The notes under the pieces: model-generated
Told to the model about the DNA's origin: nothing
Seen by the model: the letters and a program-made list of their open reading frames with translations, nothing else
Databases searched by the model: none
Part shown: positions 12,083 to 20,811 of the stretch, piece after piece
Layout of the letters: every line of letters starts with the position of its first letter
How positions within the stretch are numbered: position 1 is the first letter of the stretch
Assembly (NCBI GenBank): GCA_934295165.1
Contig: CAKRAT010000001.1
Coordinates: forward strand, 1 to 64,000
DNA length: 64,000 nt
Source of the DNA: an uncultured Dorea sp.
Lineage (GTDB): Bacteria > Bacillota > Clostridia > Lachnospirales > Lachnospiraceae
Direction of reading: 5' to 3'
Program-made: the position numbers and the translations under genes

Positions 12083-13162
12083 CTACAACAGTCTTATATA
12101 ATAATTTCTGGATACTTCTTTTGCGTATCCATCCAATTCTAATGTGATCAGCCTTTCCATCAATTCCGAAACAGAAAGACCCGTTTCTTTCATCAGTTCA
12201 TCGATTCCTTTCGGGAACAAATCGAGACAACTATACACCATACGCTCAGGAGTTTCAAGCATTTTTTCATTTTTGTTATTTTTTTGTCCCATTTGAGTCC
12301 GGCTCAGATTCCACTCATCCATCAATTCTTCCGGCGTAATCAGTATCCCTGCCCCCTGTCTGATCAGCCTGTGACAGCCCTGACTTAATGCACTTGTCAC
12401 CGGTCCCGGAAGCGCATAAACATCCTTTCCCTGATCCAGTGCGAGATCTGCTGTAATCAGAGAACCACTCTTTTCTTTTGCCTCTATAACCAGTACCCAG
12501 TCCGACAATCCACTAATGATCCGATTCCGCTTTGGAAAATTCCATGCAAAAGGCTGCATTCCCGGTGGGAACTCTGAGATAATTCCTCCTTTCCTCTGGA
12601 TATCCATATACAACCCAATATTCTCTCTCGGGTAACACACGTCCACTCCACATCCAAGGACAGCAAACGTCTTTCCGGTCCCATTTAAAACGCCCCTCTG
12701 TCCTGCGCCATCAATTCCTCTTGCCATACCGCTGATTACCTGTATCCCCACATTACCAAGACTTTGTCCATACTGCAATGCCATTTGTTCCCCATATGAG
12801 GTGCAATTTCTTGCACCTACGATTGCTGCACTTTTTTGGTTTTTATCCGGCAGCCTCCCCAGCACATATAAAGCATATGGCGGATCTACAATTTCTTTCA
12901 ATTTCCCCGGATAATCTTCCGAAAAATAAGGAATAAACTTTATCTGTTTTTTCTCAATTTTTTTCCATTTTTCTTCAATATCTGTGGCTTTCTTTGCCTT
13001 TTTTAATATTTCCACATCCTGCTCATTCAGAAATATCTGTTTTTTCAATCTAGTTTCTTCTATATAATATATAGTTTTTCCGTCCTCATATACCTCTCTC
13101 AATTTTCTTTTTTTGGAATCAGAAATTCCTTCAATTCCTGCCAGCCAGCATTCATACATCAT
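12083..13162 (-). CDS. dprA: DNA-processing protein A (Smf/DprA)
   Basis: This 359-aa protein binds incoming single-stranded DNA and loads RecA during natural transformation; it is retained in many non-competent Firmicutes. After a SAM/HhH-like N-terminus, the Rossmann-type core runs from SAIVGARNCTSYG through SGMARGIDGAGQ and EFPPGMQPFAWNFPKRNRII to ALPGPV. A short winged helix (from MVYSCLDLFPKG) ends the protein. AGGAGA precedes tandem ATGs at 13162 and 13159. It is 10 bp downstream of yifB, so the two are one operon. Confidence 0.95.
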   Translation of the reverse strand: MMYECWLAGIEGISDSKKRKLREVYEDGKTIYYIEETRLKKQIFLNEQDVEILKKAKKATDIEEKWKKIEKKQIKFIPYFSEDYPGKLKEIVDPPYALYVLGRLPDKNQKSAAIVGARNCTSYGEQMALQYGQSLGNVGIQVISGMARGIDGAGQRGVLNGTGKTFAVLGCGVDVCYPRENIGLYMDIQRKGGIISEFPPGMQPFAWNFPKRNRIISGLSDWVLVIEAKEKSGSLITADLALDQGKDVYALPGPVTSALSQGCHRLIRQGAGILITPEELMDEWNLSRTQMGQKNNKNEKMLETPERMVYSCLDLFPKGIDELMKETGLSVSELMERLITLELDGYAKEVSRNYYIRLL

Positions 13163-13172
13163 ATACTTTCTC

Positions 13173-14732
13173 CTAATACCCCCAGTATTTCTTCTCTAAT
13201 GACCGATAAGCAATTGCTTCTTTCAAATGTTTCTCAGTTACTTTTTCACTGTGATCCAGGTCAGCAATCGTCCTTGCCACACGCAAAACCTTATGGTATG
13301 TTCTTGCCGTAAGACCAATTCGTTCAAATGCCAGTTCCATCATCCGTTTTTCACTTTTCCCCAATTCTACATAACGGCCGATCTCCCTCGGACCAAGCAC
13401 CGCATTTGTCCGGATATCTGTCTCTTTATACCGCTCTCTCTGTATGCTCCTTGCATCCGTCACTCTTTGCCGGATTGTTTCCGAGGACTCTTCTGCATAT
13501 TCATCCTTCCAGTCTCTGTCCAGATCCTGATATACTACTTTCGGAGTTTCGATACAGATATCCATACGGTCCAGAAATGGCTGACTGATTTTTCCCAGAT
13601 ATTTTTGAATCTGACCAGGTGTACAGGAGCATTTCTGAACGTCCGGATAATTACCGCATGGACACGGATTCATTGCCGCCACCAGCATAAACTCTGCCGG
13701 AAATGTAAAATTCCCGTAATTTCTTGCGATATGAATCTGCCGTTCTTCCAGCGGCTGTCTTAACACTTCCAGGACATTTCTTGGAAATTCTGCCAGCTCA
13801 TCCAGAAAAAGTACCCCGCCATGCGCCATACTGATTTCCCCTGGTCTAGGTATTCTTCCACCTCCTGTCAAAGCGGTTCTCGTGATTGTATGATGAATAT
13901 TACGAAACGGGCGCCGAGTGATCAACGGATGCTCCTTCTCTACCATTCCTAATACACTATAAATCTTCGTAATCTCCAGACTTTCTTCCCACGAAAGTTT
14001 CGGTAAAATGGTTGCAATCCTCTTTGCAATCATAGACTTACCCGAACCCGGCGGTCCAGCCATCAACAGATTATGTCCTCCGGCTACTGCGATCTCTGCT
14101 GCACGTTTTACCGCTTTCTGACCACAGATGTCTGCAAAATCCTCCTTTTTTTTCTGTTGTTCTTTTTTCTCTGTTTTATTCACAACTGCTATATCCCTGG
14201 TAACTGCTCCGTCACACATTCCATTATTCAGGAATATACAGAGTTCCTCCAGACTGTCTGCCGGAAATATCTGTATCCCATTCACCAGCCTTCCTTCCAT
14301 CTCATTCTCACCGGGCAGAACAACACTCTTACACCCCTGTTCTTTTGCTTCTATTACTATTGGAAGCACTCCGGATACCCCTCTGATCTTTCCTTCCAGA
14401 CTGAGTTCGCCTATTACAGTCATATTCGTTAGTGTCTCTTGCGGTATATATCCCATTGCCGCCAGCACCGCCAATGCAATCGGCAAATCAAACGATGCTC
14501 CCTTTTTACGGACTGTTGCCGGTGCAAGATTCACAATAATTTTCTTTGCCGGCAGTTTCATCCCTGCATTGCGGATTGCGGTCCGCACCCGTTCTGATGC
14601 CTCTTTCACTTCTGATGACAAATATCCCACCATATGAAACATCGGAAGTCCATTACTCACATCCGCCTCTACGCGGATCATCTCTACTCCCAGTCCCTGG
14701 ACCGAAGCAGATAAAACTGTACAAAATGCCAT
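13173..14732 (-). CDS. yifB: YifB/ComM-family AAA+ ATPase (Mg-chelatase-like)
   Basis: This is a 519-aa protein. ComM of Vibrio and Haemophilus, a member of this family, is a hexameric helicase promoting branch migration during transformation. The N-terminal domain of about 170 residues is Lon-C-like. Walker A (GPPGSGKSM, about residue 229) and Walker B (VLFLDELAEF, about 308) lie in the AAA core, followed by a Cys cluster (NPCPCGNYP) and the C-terminal lid domain. I chose ATG 14732, 7 nt from AAAGGAG, over a GTG at 14738 that is 1 nt from it. A strong promoter and an approximately 300-nt structured leader lie upstream. Confidence 0.95.
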   Translation of the reverse strand: MAFCTVLSASVQGLGVEMIRVEADVSNGLPMFHMVGYLSSEVKEASERVRTAIRNAGMKLPAKKIIVNLAPATVRKKGASFDLPIALAVLAAMGYIPQETLTNMTVIGELSLEGKIRGVSGVLPIVIEAKEQGCKSVVLPGENEMEGRLVNGIQIFPADSLEELCIFLNNGMCDGAVTRDIAVVNKTEKKEQQKKKEDFADICGQKAVKRAAEIAVAGGHNLLMAGPPGSGKSMIAKRIATILPKLSWEESLEITKIYSVLGMVEKEHPLITRRPFRNIHHTITRTALTGGGRIPRPGEISMAHGGVLFLDELAEFPRNVLEVLRQPLEERQIHIARNYGNFTFPAEFMLVAAMNPCPCGNYPDVQKCSCTPGQIQKYLGKISQPFLDRMDICIETPKVVYQDLDRDWKDEYAEESSETIRQRVTDARSIQRERYKETDIRTNAVLGPREIGRYVELGKSEKRMMELAFERIGLTARTYHKVLRVARTIADLDHSEKVTEKHLKEAIAYRSLEKKYWGY

Positions 14733-14738
14733 CTGCAC

Positions 14739-15035
14739 ACTCCTTTCTACGCCGGAATATACAAAACTGACACTGTATGTACATACTTATCCGACGCACA
14801 TATGAAATTATCTTAATACTTGATACTTTGACCGAACCGATCATATAAAGATACAGATTCCCTCACCCAAATCTGTATATCTGCAACCCCTGCCATTGGC
14901 AGTTCCTTTTGAACGCTTGGCGGTCTGCGAAATCTTCCGCAGTTCCTTACAAACGCATAGAAATGATAAGCAATGCATATCGATAAATACGAAGAAAGAA
15001 TAGCATATTTTAATTACTCATCTTCGTTAAATGTG
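14739..15035 (-). ncRNA. Structured leader or small RNA upstream of yifB
   Basis: No ORF of note lies in this gap, but a strong minus-strand promoter (15041-15069) would transcribe it before yifB. The transcript would hold two tandem imperfect repeats of an 18-nt unit, GCGTTnnnAAGGAACTGC, at 14939-14956 and 14899-14916. Each ends in the 5' arm of a small hairpin (CTGCG/CGCAG and CTGCC/GGCAG). Another perfect 9-bp stem lies at 14851-14878 with a G-rich loop. I do not recognise a known riboswitch class. It may be a cis-acting leader, a stand-alone RNA, or neither. Confidence 0.4.
14899..14956 (-). repeat. Two tandem 18-nt repeats within the yifB leader
   Basis: The two copies (14939-14956 and 14899-14916) differ at three adjacent bases (TGT against CAA). 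They are 40 bp apart start to start, each followed by a self-complementary segment. The shared AAGGAACTGC places a GGA just 5' of each stem. Confidence 0.6.
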
Positions 15036-15040
15036 CAATT

Positions 15041-15069
15041 ATCATATCCTATTCTTTCTGCTATGTCAA
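15041..15069 (-). promoter_or_regulatory. Strong SigA promoter for the yifB leader
   Basis: On the minus strand TTGACA (15064-15069), exactly 17 nt, then TATGAT (15041-15046). It begins right at the end of the upstream flippase-like gene, giving a predicted leader of about 300 nt before the yifB ATG. Confidence 0.7.
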
Positions 15070-16113
15070 CATTTTTCCATATTCATTTTGGGATTTATTA
15101 TCCATACGACCAAGTACGATACTTAAAATTCCGCTTAAAACTAATAAAAAATAAAAACTAATCCCTCTATTTACCAGTACCACCGCTGCCACCGGAACAG
15201 AAGTAAAAATGCCCGAAAACAATCTTATAAACGAAAATTCACTGATTCCCTCTGCTCCCGGGAACGGGAGAAGCGCTGTTGTCATATACAGAACAACCTG
15301 ATGCAGGAACAAACTGATATATGTACTTCCAGTCTCTCCCATCGCACGATACACAACCCACGGTACACTGAACCAACAAATAATCTGAATCAGACTGACT
15401 ACAATTACCTTTGATGTAAGTGCCAGATCATTTTTAAAAAATGCTTTGCAGTCTTCGAAATCATGAAGGACATCATCAATCTTCCCATTTAACTTTTTCT
15501 TATCACCAAACGGAATTTTCATAATCAGGAAACGTATTCCATTAACAATCTTTTTTTTCAGATTCTCTGATATAATTACAATCACCAGGGCTGTGATAAA
15601 GATCAGATTCATGATATACCCCAGCAGTGCAAGTCCAAGCATCATCTTATTCAGGTGGATTCTTCCCGTCAGTATCCAGAATGCTGCTACATTTTCCACC
15701 AGAAACGCTGCCATCTGAAAACTCGTAAGCTCTGTCAGAAGTGCCATTGTTCCATGTGCCACATGAATCTTGTCCTTATTCATCGCATATAACTGCAATG
15801 GCTGACCGCCTGTTGACGATGGTGTGACAGAGCTGAAGAAATATCCGATATAAGCATATTTCATGCTTTGTCCAAAACCGACTCTGTAGCCAAATGACCG
15901 CAACACATTTCTTATATTAATTCCTTCCGCAATATTAAATACTGCTGCCAGCGCAATTCCAGCTGTCAGCCATTTTGGATCTGCCTTTTTCATTGCATTC
16001 CACACAGATTCCACATCCGCACCTTTCAATATAACAAAGATAACCAGAAGTGCGAGAAGTAAAAATAAGACTATATATTTTTTAATTGATTTCCGATTCA
16101 CCTGTTGTTCCAT
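15061..16113 (-). CDS. Flippase-like integral membrane protein (UPF0104/MprF-N type)
   Basis: This 350-aa polytopic protein belongs to the lysylphosphatidylglycerol-synthase transmembrane-region family, the flippase half of MprF without the aminoacyl-transferase half. About eight hydrophobic segments are visible, along with the family motif GYFFSSVTPSSTGGQPLQ near residue 90 and PFPGAEGISE near residue 300. Relatives in archaea and bacteria are thought to move lipids or lipid-linked sugars. It overlaps the deacetylase upstream by 32 bp, so it is the third gene of a glycosyltransferase-deacetylase-flippase operon and may flip their product. Confidence 0.82.
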   Translation of the reverse strand: MEQQVNRKSIKKYIVLFLLLALLVIFVILKGADVESVWNAMKKADPKWLTAGIALAAVFNIAEGINIRNVLRSFGYRVGFGQSMKYAYIGYFFSSVTPSSTGGQPLQLYAMNKDKIHVAHGTMALLTELTSFQMAAFLVENVAAFWILTGRIHLNKMMLGLALLGYIMNLIFITALVIVIISENLKKKIVNGIRFLIMKIPFGDKKKLNGKIDDVLHDFEDCKAFFKNDLALTSKVIVVSLIQIICWFSVPWVVYRAMGETGSTYISLFLHQVVLYMTTALLPFPGAEGISEFSFIRLFSGIFTSVPVAAVVLVNRGISFYFLLVLSGILSIVLGRMDNKSQNEYGKMLT

Positions 16114-16870
16114 ACTTTTCTTCTATCCTTCTAAACTCGTATCCCTGTGCTTTCAACAGTGGAACCACTTTTTTCAATGCTTCTATTGTTCTTCCTGGTG
16201 CACCATTTTCACCTCTGCCGTCATGCAGGCAGATAACCGCCCCCGGAAACACTCTTCTTAATATCTTATTACAGATACTGTCTGAAGACTCCTGTGCAGA
16301 CCAGTCCTGTGCCATCACATCCCAGAACACCAGATTCAGCTGCAGATGTCTTATCCAGAACAGACTTGCCAGATTCAGATGTCCCCACGGCGGTCTGTAT
16401 CCTTTCACCGCGACTCCCATTTTCTCCATAATCTTTTTTGACGCTTTCAGATCTCTTTCGGTTCTTCCCGGTCCGAAAAGCATCGCACTTGTATGGCTTA
16501 AAGAATGAAGACCTATCGAATATCCACTTTTTTTCATCCGTTCCACAATCTCAGGATGTTCCTGTGCTGATTCAGCTACCATAAAAAATGTTGCAGGAAT
16601 CTGTTCCTGATCCAGAAGATCCAATAATTTATTCGTATATACAGTATCCGGACCGTCATCAAACGTCAGATATAGAATCTTATCTCCTCTTTTTGCCGTC
16701 TGCCTGTCTCGAAAAATCCATCGGTATTTCAGCAAATACGTCGGAATCACACTATAACTCAATACCACAGCTCCAACTATCCCCGCCTTTGCTGCCCACG
16801 CTATTTTTCCGGATTTATTATTCTTTATACCTTTTCCCATAATTTCATCTTTTATTACGCTGCGTTTCAT
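16082..16870 (-). CDS. Polysaccharide deacetylase (CE4), membrane anchored
   Basis: This 262-aa protein has one N-terminal membrane segment (about residues 30-48) and a NodB-homology domain. Catalytic features are TFDDGPD (Asp71, Asp72), the metal-binding HSLSH (His122, His126), RPPWG and the late CLHDG. The expected reaction is removal of an N-acetyl group from a sugar, possibly on a lipid-linked glycan given its neighbours. The ATG at 16870 overlaps the stop of the upstream glycosyltransferase as TAATG, so translation is coupled. A later ATG (16840) is possible but has a poor ribosome binding site. Confidence 0.88.
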   Translation of the reverse strand: MKRSVIKDEIMGKGIKNNKSGKIAWAAKAGIVGAVVLSYSVIPTYLLKYRWIFRDRQTAKRGDKILYLTFDDGPDTVYTNKLLDLLDQEQIPATFFMVAESAQEHPEIVERMKKSGYSIGLHSLSHTSAMLFGPGRTERDLKASKKIMEKMGVAVKGYRPPWGHLNLASLFWIRHLQLNLVFWDVMAQDWSAQESSDSICNKILRRVFPGAVICLHDGRGENGAPGRTIEALKKVVPLLKAQGYEFRRIEEKYGTTGESEIN

Positions 16871-17961
16871 TATGCCGTCATCCTCTCTTCCATGATTTCC
16901 ACTGCTTCGGCCAGTGAAATATCTATCATTTCTTTACAGGCACGTCTTACATTTTCATTCATTTCTTCTAATGCAGATCTATCATTTAAAAGCTCTTCCA
17001 GTTCTTTGATATATGTCTCATGTCTGCCCCATACTACTTTGGCAAACCCCTTTTCTGCCGCATATCTGGCATTATTCATTTCCTGTTCCAGGAATGGATG
17101 GATGACGAATAATGGAACCTGGCTGTGCAGAATCTCAAATAAAGTGATCCCGCCGGCTTTTGTAATCACAAGATCTGCCCACCGCATATATCTACTGATA
17201 TCTTCTGTATATCCAAGCACTTCCACATCATCATACCGATTCACCCATTCTTCATACATCTTGTGATTTTTTCCGGTAATGACGACCGCCTCAACACCTT
17301 GCATGCTATGCAATTTTCCAAGCAATTCTTTCAGATCTGGCATCAGTCCAAGTCCACCTCCCATTACCAGAACCCTGTGTGTTCTGCTCCATTCTTCTGC
17401 CAGACGGCTGTCCGCATTCAAGAACTGCTGACGCACCGGAATTCCTGTTACAAGAATATTTTCCTCCCTTGTTCCTTCCTTTATCAAATGCTCTTTAATT
17501 TCCTGTGTCGGAGCCAGGTAGATATCCGTCTGCGATGATATCCACTCCGGATGCATACTGATATCTGTAATACAGGTCACAAGAGACACCTCAAGTCCCG
17601 TCTTTTCTTTATAAGATGCAATTGCTTTTACACACACCGGATGTGTACAGACAATCACATCCGGTTGTTCTTTGTCCATGATCTTCTTTAACTTTCTATA
17701 AATCGCCTCTCCTCTCGGCTGCATTTCCACTTTCATTTTTCCGGACATTTTATAGATAAAATTATAGATTCCGTGACAGTGTTCCACCATCATGCGGAAC
17801 CCGCCGAAGATGAGTTTACTGATATGTGGATATATCTCTTCCAGAAGATCCTTTTTTTCAATTTCTACCTGTCCATCTATTTTCTGGAACTGTTCACAGA
17901 TTGCATTGGCTGCCATCTCATGTCCCATTCCAAATCTACCACTTAACACCAGTACTTTCAT
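16870..17961 (-). CDS. MGDG-synthase/UgtP-like glycosyltransferase (GT28 type)
   Basis: This is a 363-aa GT-B enzyme. The N-terminus VLSGRFGMGHEMAANAI is the MGDG-synthase/UgtP acceptor-side signature, and the C-terminal half contains VMGGGLGLMPDL and the donor-site TKAGGITLFEIL. Relatives add hexoses to diacylglycerol to form glycolipids or lipoteichoic acid anchors. I chose the ATG at 17961 because the upstream GTG overlaps the AAAGGGTGG ribosome binding site. It is the first gene of a three-gene operon with the deacetylase and the flippase-like protein. The exact lipid acceptor and sugar are not determinable. Confidence 0.87.
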   Translation of the reverse strand: MKVLVLSGRFGMGHEMAANAICEQFQKIDGQVEIEKKDLLEEIYPHISKLIFGGFRMMVEHCHGIYNFIYKMSGKMKVEMQPRGEAIYRKLKKIMDKEQPDVIVCTHPVCVKAIASYKEKTGLEVSLVTCITDISMHPEWISSQTDIYLAPTQEIKEHLIKEGTREENILVTGIPVRQQFLNADSRLAEEWSRTHRVLVMGGGLGLMPDLKELLGKLHSMQGVEAVVITGKNHKMYEEWVNRYDDVEVLGYTEDISRYMRWADLVITKAGGITLFEILHSQVPLFVIHPFLEQEMNNARYAAEKGFAKVVWGRHETYIKELEELLNDRSALEEMNENVRRACKEMIDISLAEAVEIMEERMTA

Positions 17962-18075
17962 AACTGCCACCCTTTCTCACATACCTTTTGCATGTCTCTT
18001 TCTTATGGTGTTAAGTATAGACTTCGATTCTTAAAATAACTGGCATATAATTCTAAAGATTTCTTAAAGACTTTT

Positions 18076-18699
18076 CTAAGAAGAGAAAAAGGTTCTTAAT
18101 TTTTCAATCGCACTTTTCTCGATCCTTGACACATAAGATCTGGAGATTCCAAGCATTTCTGCAATTTCCCGCTGCGTATATTCTTCTTCATTATACAGAC
18201 CATAACGCAGTTTCAGTACCATTCGTTCTCTTGATGACAGTTCCGACTCTACTTTCTGATACAGTTGGATTACATCTTCCTTGTGTTCCAGCCGCCGGTG
18301 TACATCTTCTTCATTCATTTCAATCACATCAAACAATTGTATCTCATTGCCTTCCCGGTCTGTTCCGATCGGTTCATATAAAGATACTTCTTTTGATATT
18401 TTTTTCTTTCCTCTTAAGTGCATCAAAACTTCATTTTCGATACACCGTGATGCATATGTCGCAAGTCTGGCACTCTTATCCGGATCAAATGTAACGACAG
18501 CTTTCATAAGCCCGATTGTTCCAATCGACAGAAGGTCTTCCATCTCTTCCGAAGGCGGCTGGTATTTTTTCACGATATGTGCGACCAGACGCAGATTCCG
18601 TTCTATTAAAATGTGCTTCGCTTCCAGATCGCCCTCTGTATATTTCTGCATATAGTACTTCTCTTCTGCTGCTGTGAGGGGTTGGGGAAATGACTTCAA
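18076..18699 (-). CDS. sigK: Sporulation sigma factor SigK, without pro-sequence
   Basis: This is a 207-aa late mother-cell sigma factor. It begins KSFPQPLTAAEEKYY, which aligns with the start of mature SigK of Bacillus, continuing through NLRLVAHIVKKYQ and CIENEVLMHLR (region 2) to TQREIAEMLGISRSYVSRIEK (region 4). The start is TTG with AAGAGGTG 7 nt upstream. A TAG stop lies in frame 12 codons before it, so the approximately 20-residue hydrophobic pro-peptide of Bacillus is absent, as in Clostridioides difficile. The gene is intact, with no skin-like insertion. Confidence 0.93.
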   Translation of the reverse strand: MKSFPQPLTAAEEKYYMQKYTEGDLEAKHILIERNLRLVAHIVKKYQPPSEEMEDLLSIGTIGLMKAVVTFDPDKSARLATYASRCIENEVLMHLRGKKKISKEVSLYEPIGTDREGNEIQLFDVIEMNEEDVHRRLEHKEDVIQLYQKVESELSSRERMVLKLRYGLYNEEEYTQREIAEMLGISRSYVSRIEKSAIEKLRTFFSS

Positions 18700-18728
18700 G
18701 ACAAAGCACCTCTTAGGCAGATTTATTA

Positions 18729-18737
18729 TATTCTATG
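18729..18737 (-). promoter_or_regulatory. Possible SigE/SigK-type -10 element for sigK
   Basis: CATAGAATA on the minus strand fits the CATAnnnTA core of mother-cell promoters, about 30 nt before the TTG start. The matching -35 would fall inside the hairpin upstream and is not clear. A vegetative-like TATAAT (18725-18730) overlaps it but has no recognisable -35. Confidence 0.3.
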
Positions 18738-18740
18738 CAA

Positions 18741-18787
18741 AAAGCAGTGATTCTGTGCTTTTCCATTCTGCACAGAATCACTGCTTT
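18741..18787 (-). terminator. Strong hairpin terminator after trhP
   Basis: An 18-bp perfect stem: AAAGCAGTGATTCTGTGC (18741-18758) and its complement (18770-18787), with an 11-nt loop. The minus strand continues as TTGCATAG. It separates the trmR-trhP operon from sigK. Confidence 0.8.
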
Positions 18788-18820
18788 AATATTACTTATC
18801 TATATTATCCTGTTTCTGCT

Positions 18821-20059
18821 CTATTCTGTTACACCTTCTGAACGTCTCAGAATATCATATACGGACGCTTCTCCGCTTAAGGCTACATACAGCACCTGTT
18901 TCGGATGCGGCGCACTCTCCTGCTCTTTTCCATTCTCATCAACAATCTTTTCCACCGTTACCTCTACATTCTGTCCATCCGGCTTCATGATCTCAATTGT
19001 CTCACCTACCGAGAACTTATTTCTCTGTTCAATACAGTACATGCCGTCTTTGATCTCACCGACAATACCAAGATAAGTGTACTCTTTGATATACGTATTA
19101 CTGTCGTAAATCTGACTCTCTTCACTTGGTTTTCCAAAATAAAATCCAGTCGTAAACTGACGGTACGTACAATTCGAAATCTGGTCCTTGTACCATGGCA
19201 TATTTGCCTCATATTTCTTCGGATCCTCCAGATAATCATCGATTGCCTTGCGGTAAGTTCTTGCAACCGTTGCCACATACAGGGCCGTCTTCATACGTCC
19301 TTCGATCTTAAAGCTGTCGATTCCCGCATCGATCATCTCCGGAATGTGTTCGATCATGCACAGATCCTTGGAGTTGAAAATGTAAGTTCCTCTTTCATTC
19401 TCGTATACCGGCATATATTCGCCCGGTCTGGTCTCTTCTACCACGGAATATTTCCATCGGCAAGGATGTGTACAGGCTCCCTGGTTTGCATCTCTTCCTG
19501 TGAAGAAATTGCTCAGCAGACATCTTCCCGAATAAGAGATGCACATTGCCCCATGGATAAAGCTTTCAATTTCCATCTCTGCCGGAATATATTCACGGAT
19601 CTCTTTGATTTCTTTTAACGAAAGCTCTCTGGCCGTTACCACGCGCTTAGCTCCCAGGTTCCACCAGAAGTTAAATGTTCCATAGTTCGTATTATTTGCC
19701 TGTGTGCTAACGTGTCTTTCAATCTCCGGACAGATCTCTTTTGCCAGCATAAAGATTGCCGGATCTGCAATGATCAGTGCATCCGGACCGATTTCCTTCA
19801 GCTCTTTCAGGTACTCTGCAGCACCTTCCAGATCATCATTATGTGCAAGGATATTCACCGTGACATGGACTCTTGCACCATGTTCATGTGCGAACTGCAC
19901 ACCTTCTTTCATGTCTTCCATGGAGAAGTTCTTCGCCTTTGCACGAAGTCCAAATGCTTCGCCTCCGATATATACTGCATCTGCACCAAACATAACTGCA
20001 GTCTTCAACACTTCCAGACTGCTTGCAGGAATCAGTAATTCTGGATGTCTGTTTTTCAT
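18821..20059 (-). CDS. trhP: U32-family protein, probable tRNA uridine-34 hydroxylase TrhP
   Basis: This 412-aa protein is of the family annotated as peptidase U32 or collagenase-like. Members next to trmR in Bacillus (YrrN/YrrO) and E. coli YegQ hydroxylate U34 of tRNAs using prephenate. Visible features are the N-terminal PELLIPASSLEVLKTAV, GADAVYIGGEAFGLRA, the Cys cluster GACTHPCRWKY and GIDSFKIEGRMKT. I chose the ATG at 20059, with AGAAGGAGA ahead of it, over a longer basic-rich extension. It begins 1 bp after the trmR stop. Only one U32 gene is present, where Bacillus has two. Confidence 0.87.
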   Translation of the reverse strand: MKNRHPELLIPASSLEVLKTAVMFGADAVYIGGEAFGLRAKAKNFSMEDMKEGVQFAHEHGARVHVTVNILAHNDDLEGAAEYLKELKEIGPDALIIADPAIFMLAKEICPEIERHVSTQANNTNYGTFNFWWNLGAKRVVTARELSLKEIKEIREYIPAEMEIESFIHGAMCISYSGRCLLSNFFTGRDANQGACTHPCRWKYSVVEETRPGEYMPVYENERGTYIFNSKDLCMIEHIPEMIDAGIDSFKIEGRMKTALYVATVARTYRKAIDDYLEDPKKYEANMPWYKDQISNCTYRQFTTGFYFGKPSEESQIYDSNTYIKEYTYLGIVGEIKDGMYCIEQRNKFSVGETIEIMKPDGQNVEVTVEKIVDENGKEQESAPHPKQVLYVALSGEASVYDILRRSEGVTE

Positions 20060-20060
20060 C

Positions 20061-20726
20061 TTATTGATTCTCCTTCTTATCTTTTTTCTTCTTGATACTG
20101 AGTGCCACACCGTCTCCTAACGGGATAACCGATGTTTCAAGTACATCGCTGTGTTTTAATTCATAGAGGTAATCCCGCATACGGCTGTGGATCGTACGGT
20201 TCCGTCTCTCTACGGCAAACCTTGATTCTATGATATCCCCATCCTGTAATACGTTGTCTGACATCAGGATACCTCCATCCGGAAGCAGTCTTACCGCCTC
20301 CGGCATATAATGGATATACTGCCCCTTGGCCGCATCCATGAAAATAAAATCATACGGACCTTCCAGTGTCTTCATCACTTCCAGGGCATCCCCTTCGATC
20401 AGTGTGATCTGTTCTTCTTTTCCCGCACGTTTAAAGTTATTTCTTGCGATTGGGATTCTTTTTTCATAATTTTCTATTGTTGTGATATGGCTTCCTTTCG
20501 GAAGGTATTCACTCATTAAGATTGCCGAAAATCCGACTGCTGTGCCGACTTCCAGAACTCTTGCCGGACGGTTCATCAGCATCATTACCTTTAAGAAGCT
20601 CTGTGTTTCTTTACGGATGATCGGTACGAAGCTGTCTAACGCTTCCTGTTCGATTGCTTCTATCACAGGATTCTCCGGACCTTCTAATGACCGGATGTAT
20701 GTGACCATACGTTCATCTACGATCAT
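20061..20726 (-). CDS. trmR: O-methyltransferase, probable tRNA 5-hydroxyuridine methyltransferase
   Basis: This is a 221-aa SAM-dependent enzyme of the COMT-like class. Motif I is VLEVGTAVGFSAILMSE; motif IV is YDFIFMDAAKGQY; the metal-binding Asp and the GGILMSDNVL strand are present. In Bacillus the homologue YrrM (TrmR) methylates ho5U34 to mo5U34. Direct coupling to a U32 hydroxylase gene supports the same job here. AGAGGTAG precedes the ATG. It is separated from rnj by 222 bp that contain a terminator. Confidence 0.88.
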   Translation of the reverse strand: MIVDERMVTYIRSLEGPENPVIEAIEQEALDSFVPIIRKETQSFLKVMMLMNRPARVLEVGTAVGFSAILMSEYLPKGSHITTIENYEKRIPIARNNFKRAGKEEQITLIEGDALEVMKTLEGPYDFIFMDAAKGQYIHYMPEAVRLLPDGGILMSDNVLQDGDIIESRFAVERRNRTIHSRMRDYLYELKHSDVLETSVIPLGDGVALSIKKKKDKKENQ

Positions 20727-20811
20727 AGTATCTCTACCTCTGTTCTAACTGTTACACCTGTTTCTTGCTTTTTTCTTAGGATTCTACACGGAAACAAGCC
20801 GTACGCTGCAC

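Noticed and set aside
14739-15035. Known riboswitch or 6S RNA in the yifB leader
   Set aside because: None of the conserved cores I know (SAM, T-box, c-di-GMP, ydaO, guanidine and so on) can be matched, so it is only reported as unclassified structure.
18281-18655. Plus-strand frames opposite sigK
   Set aside because: They are antisense of sigK, which has intact sigma regions and a good start.
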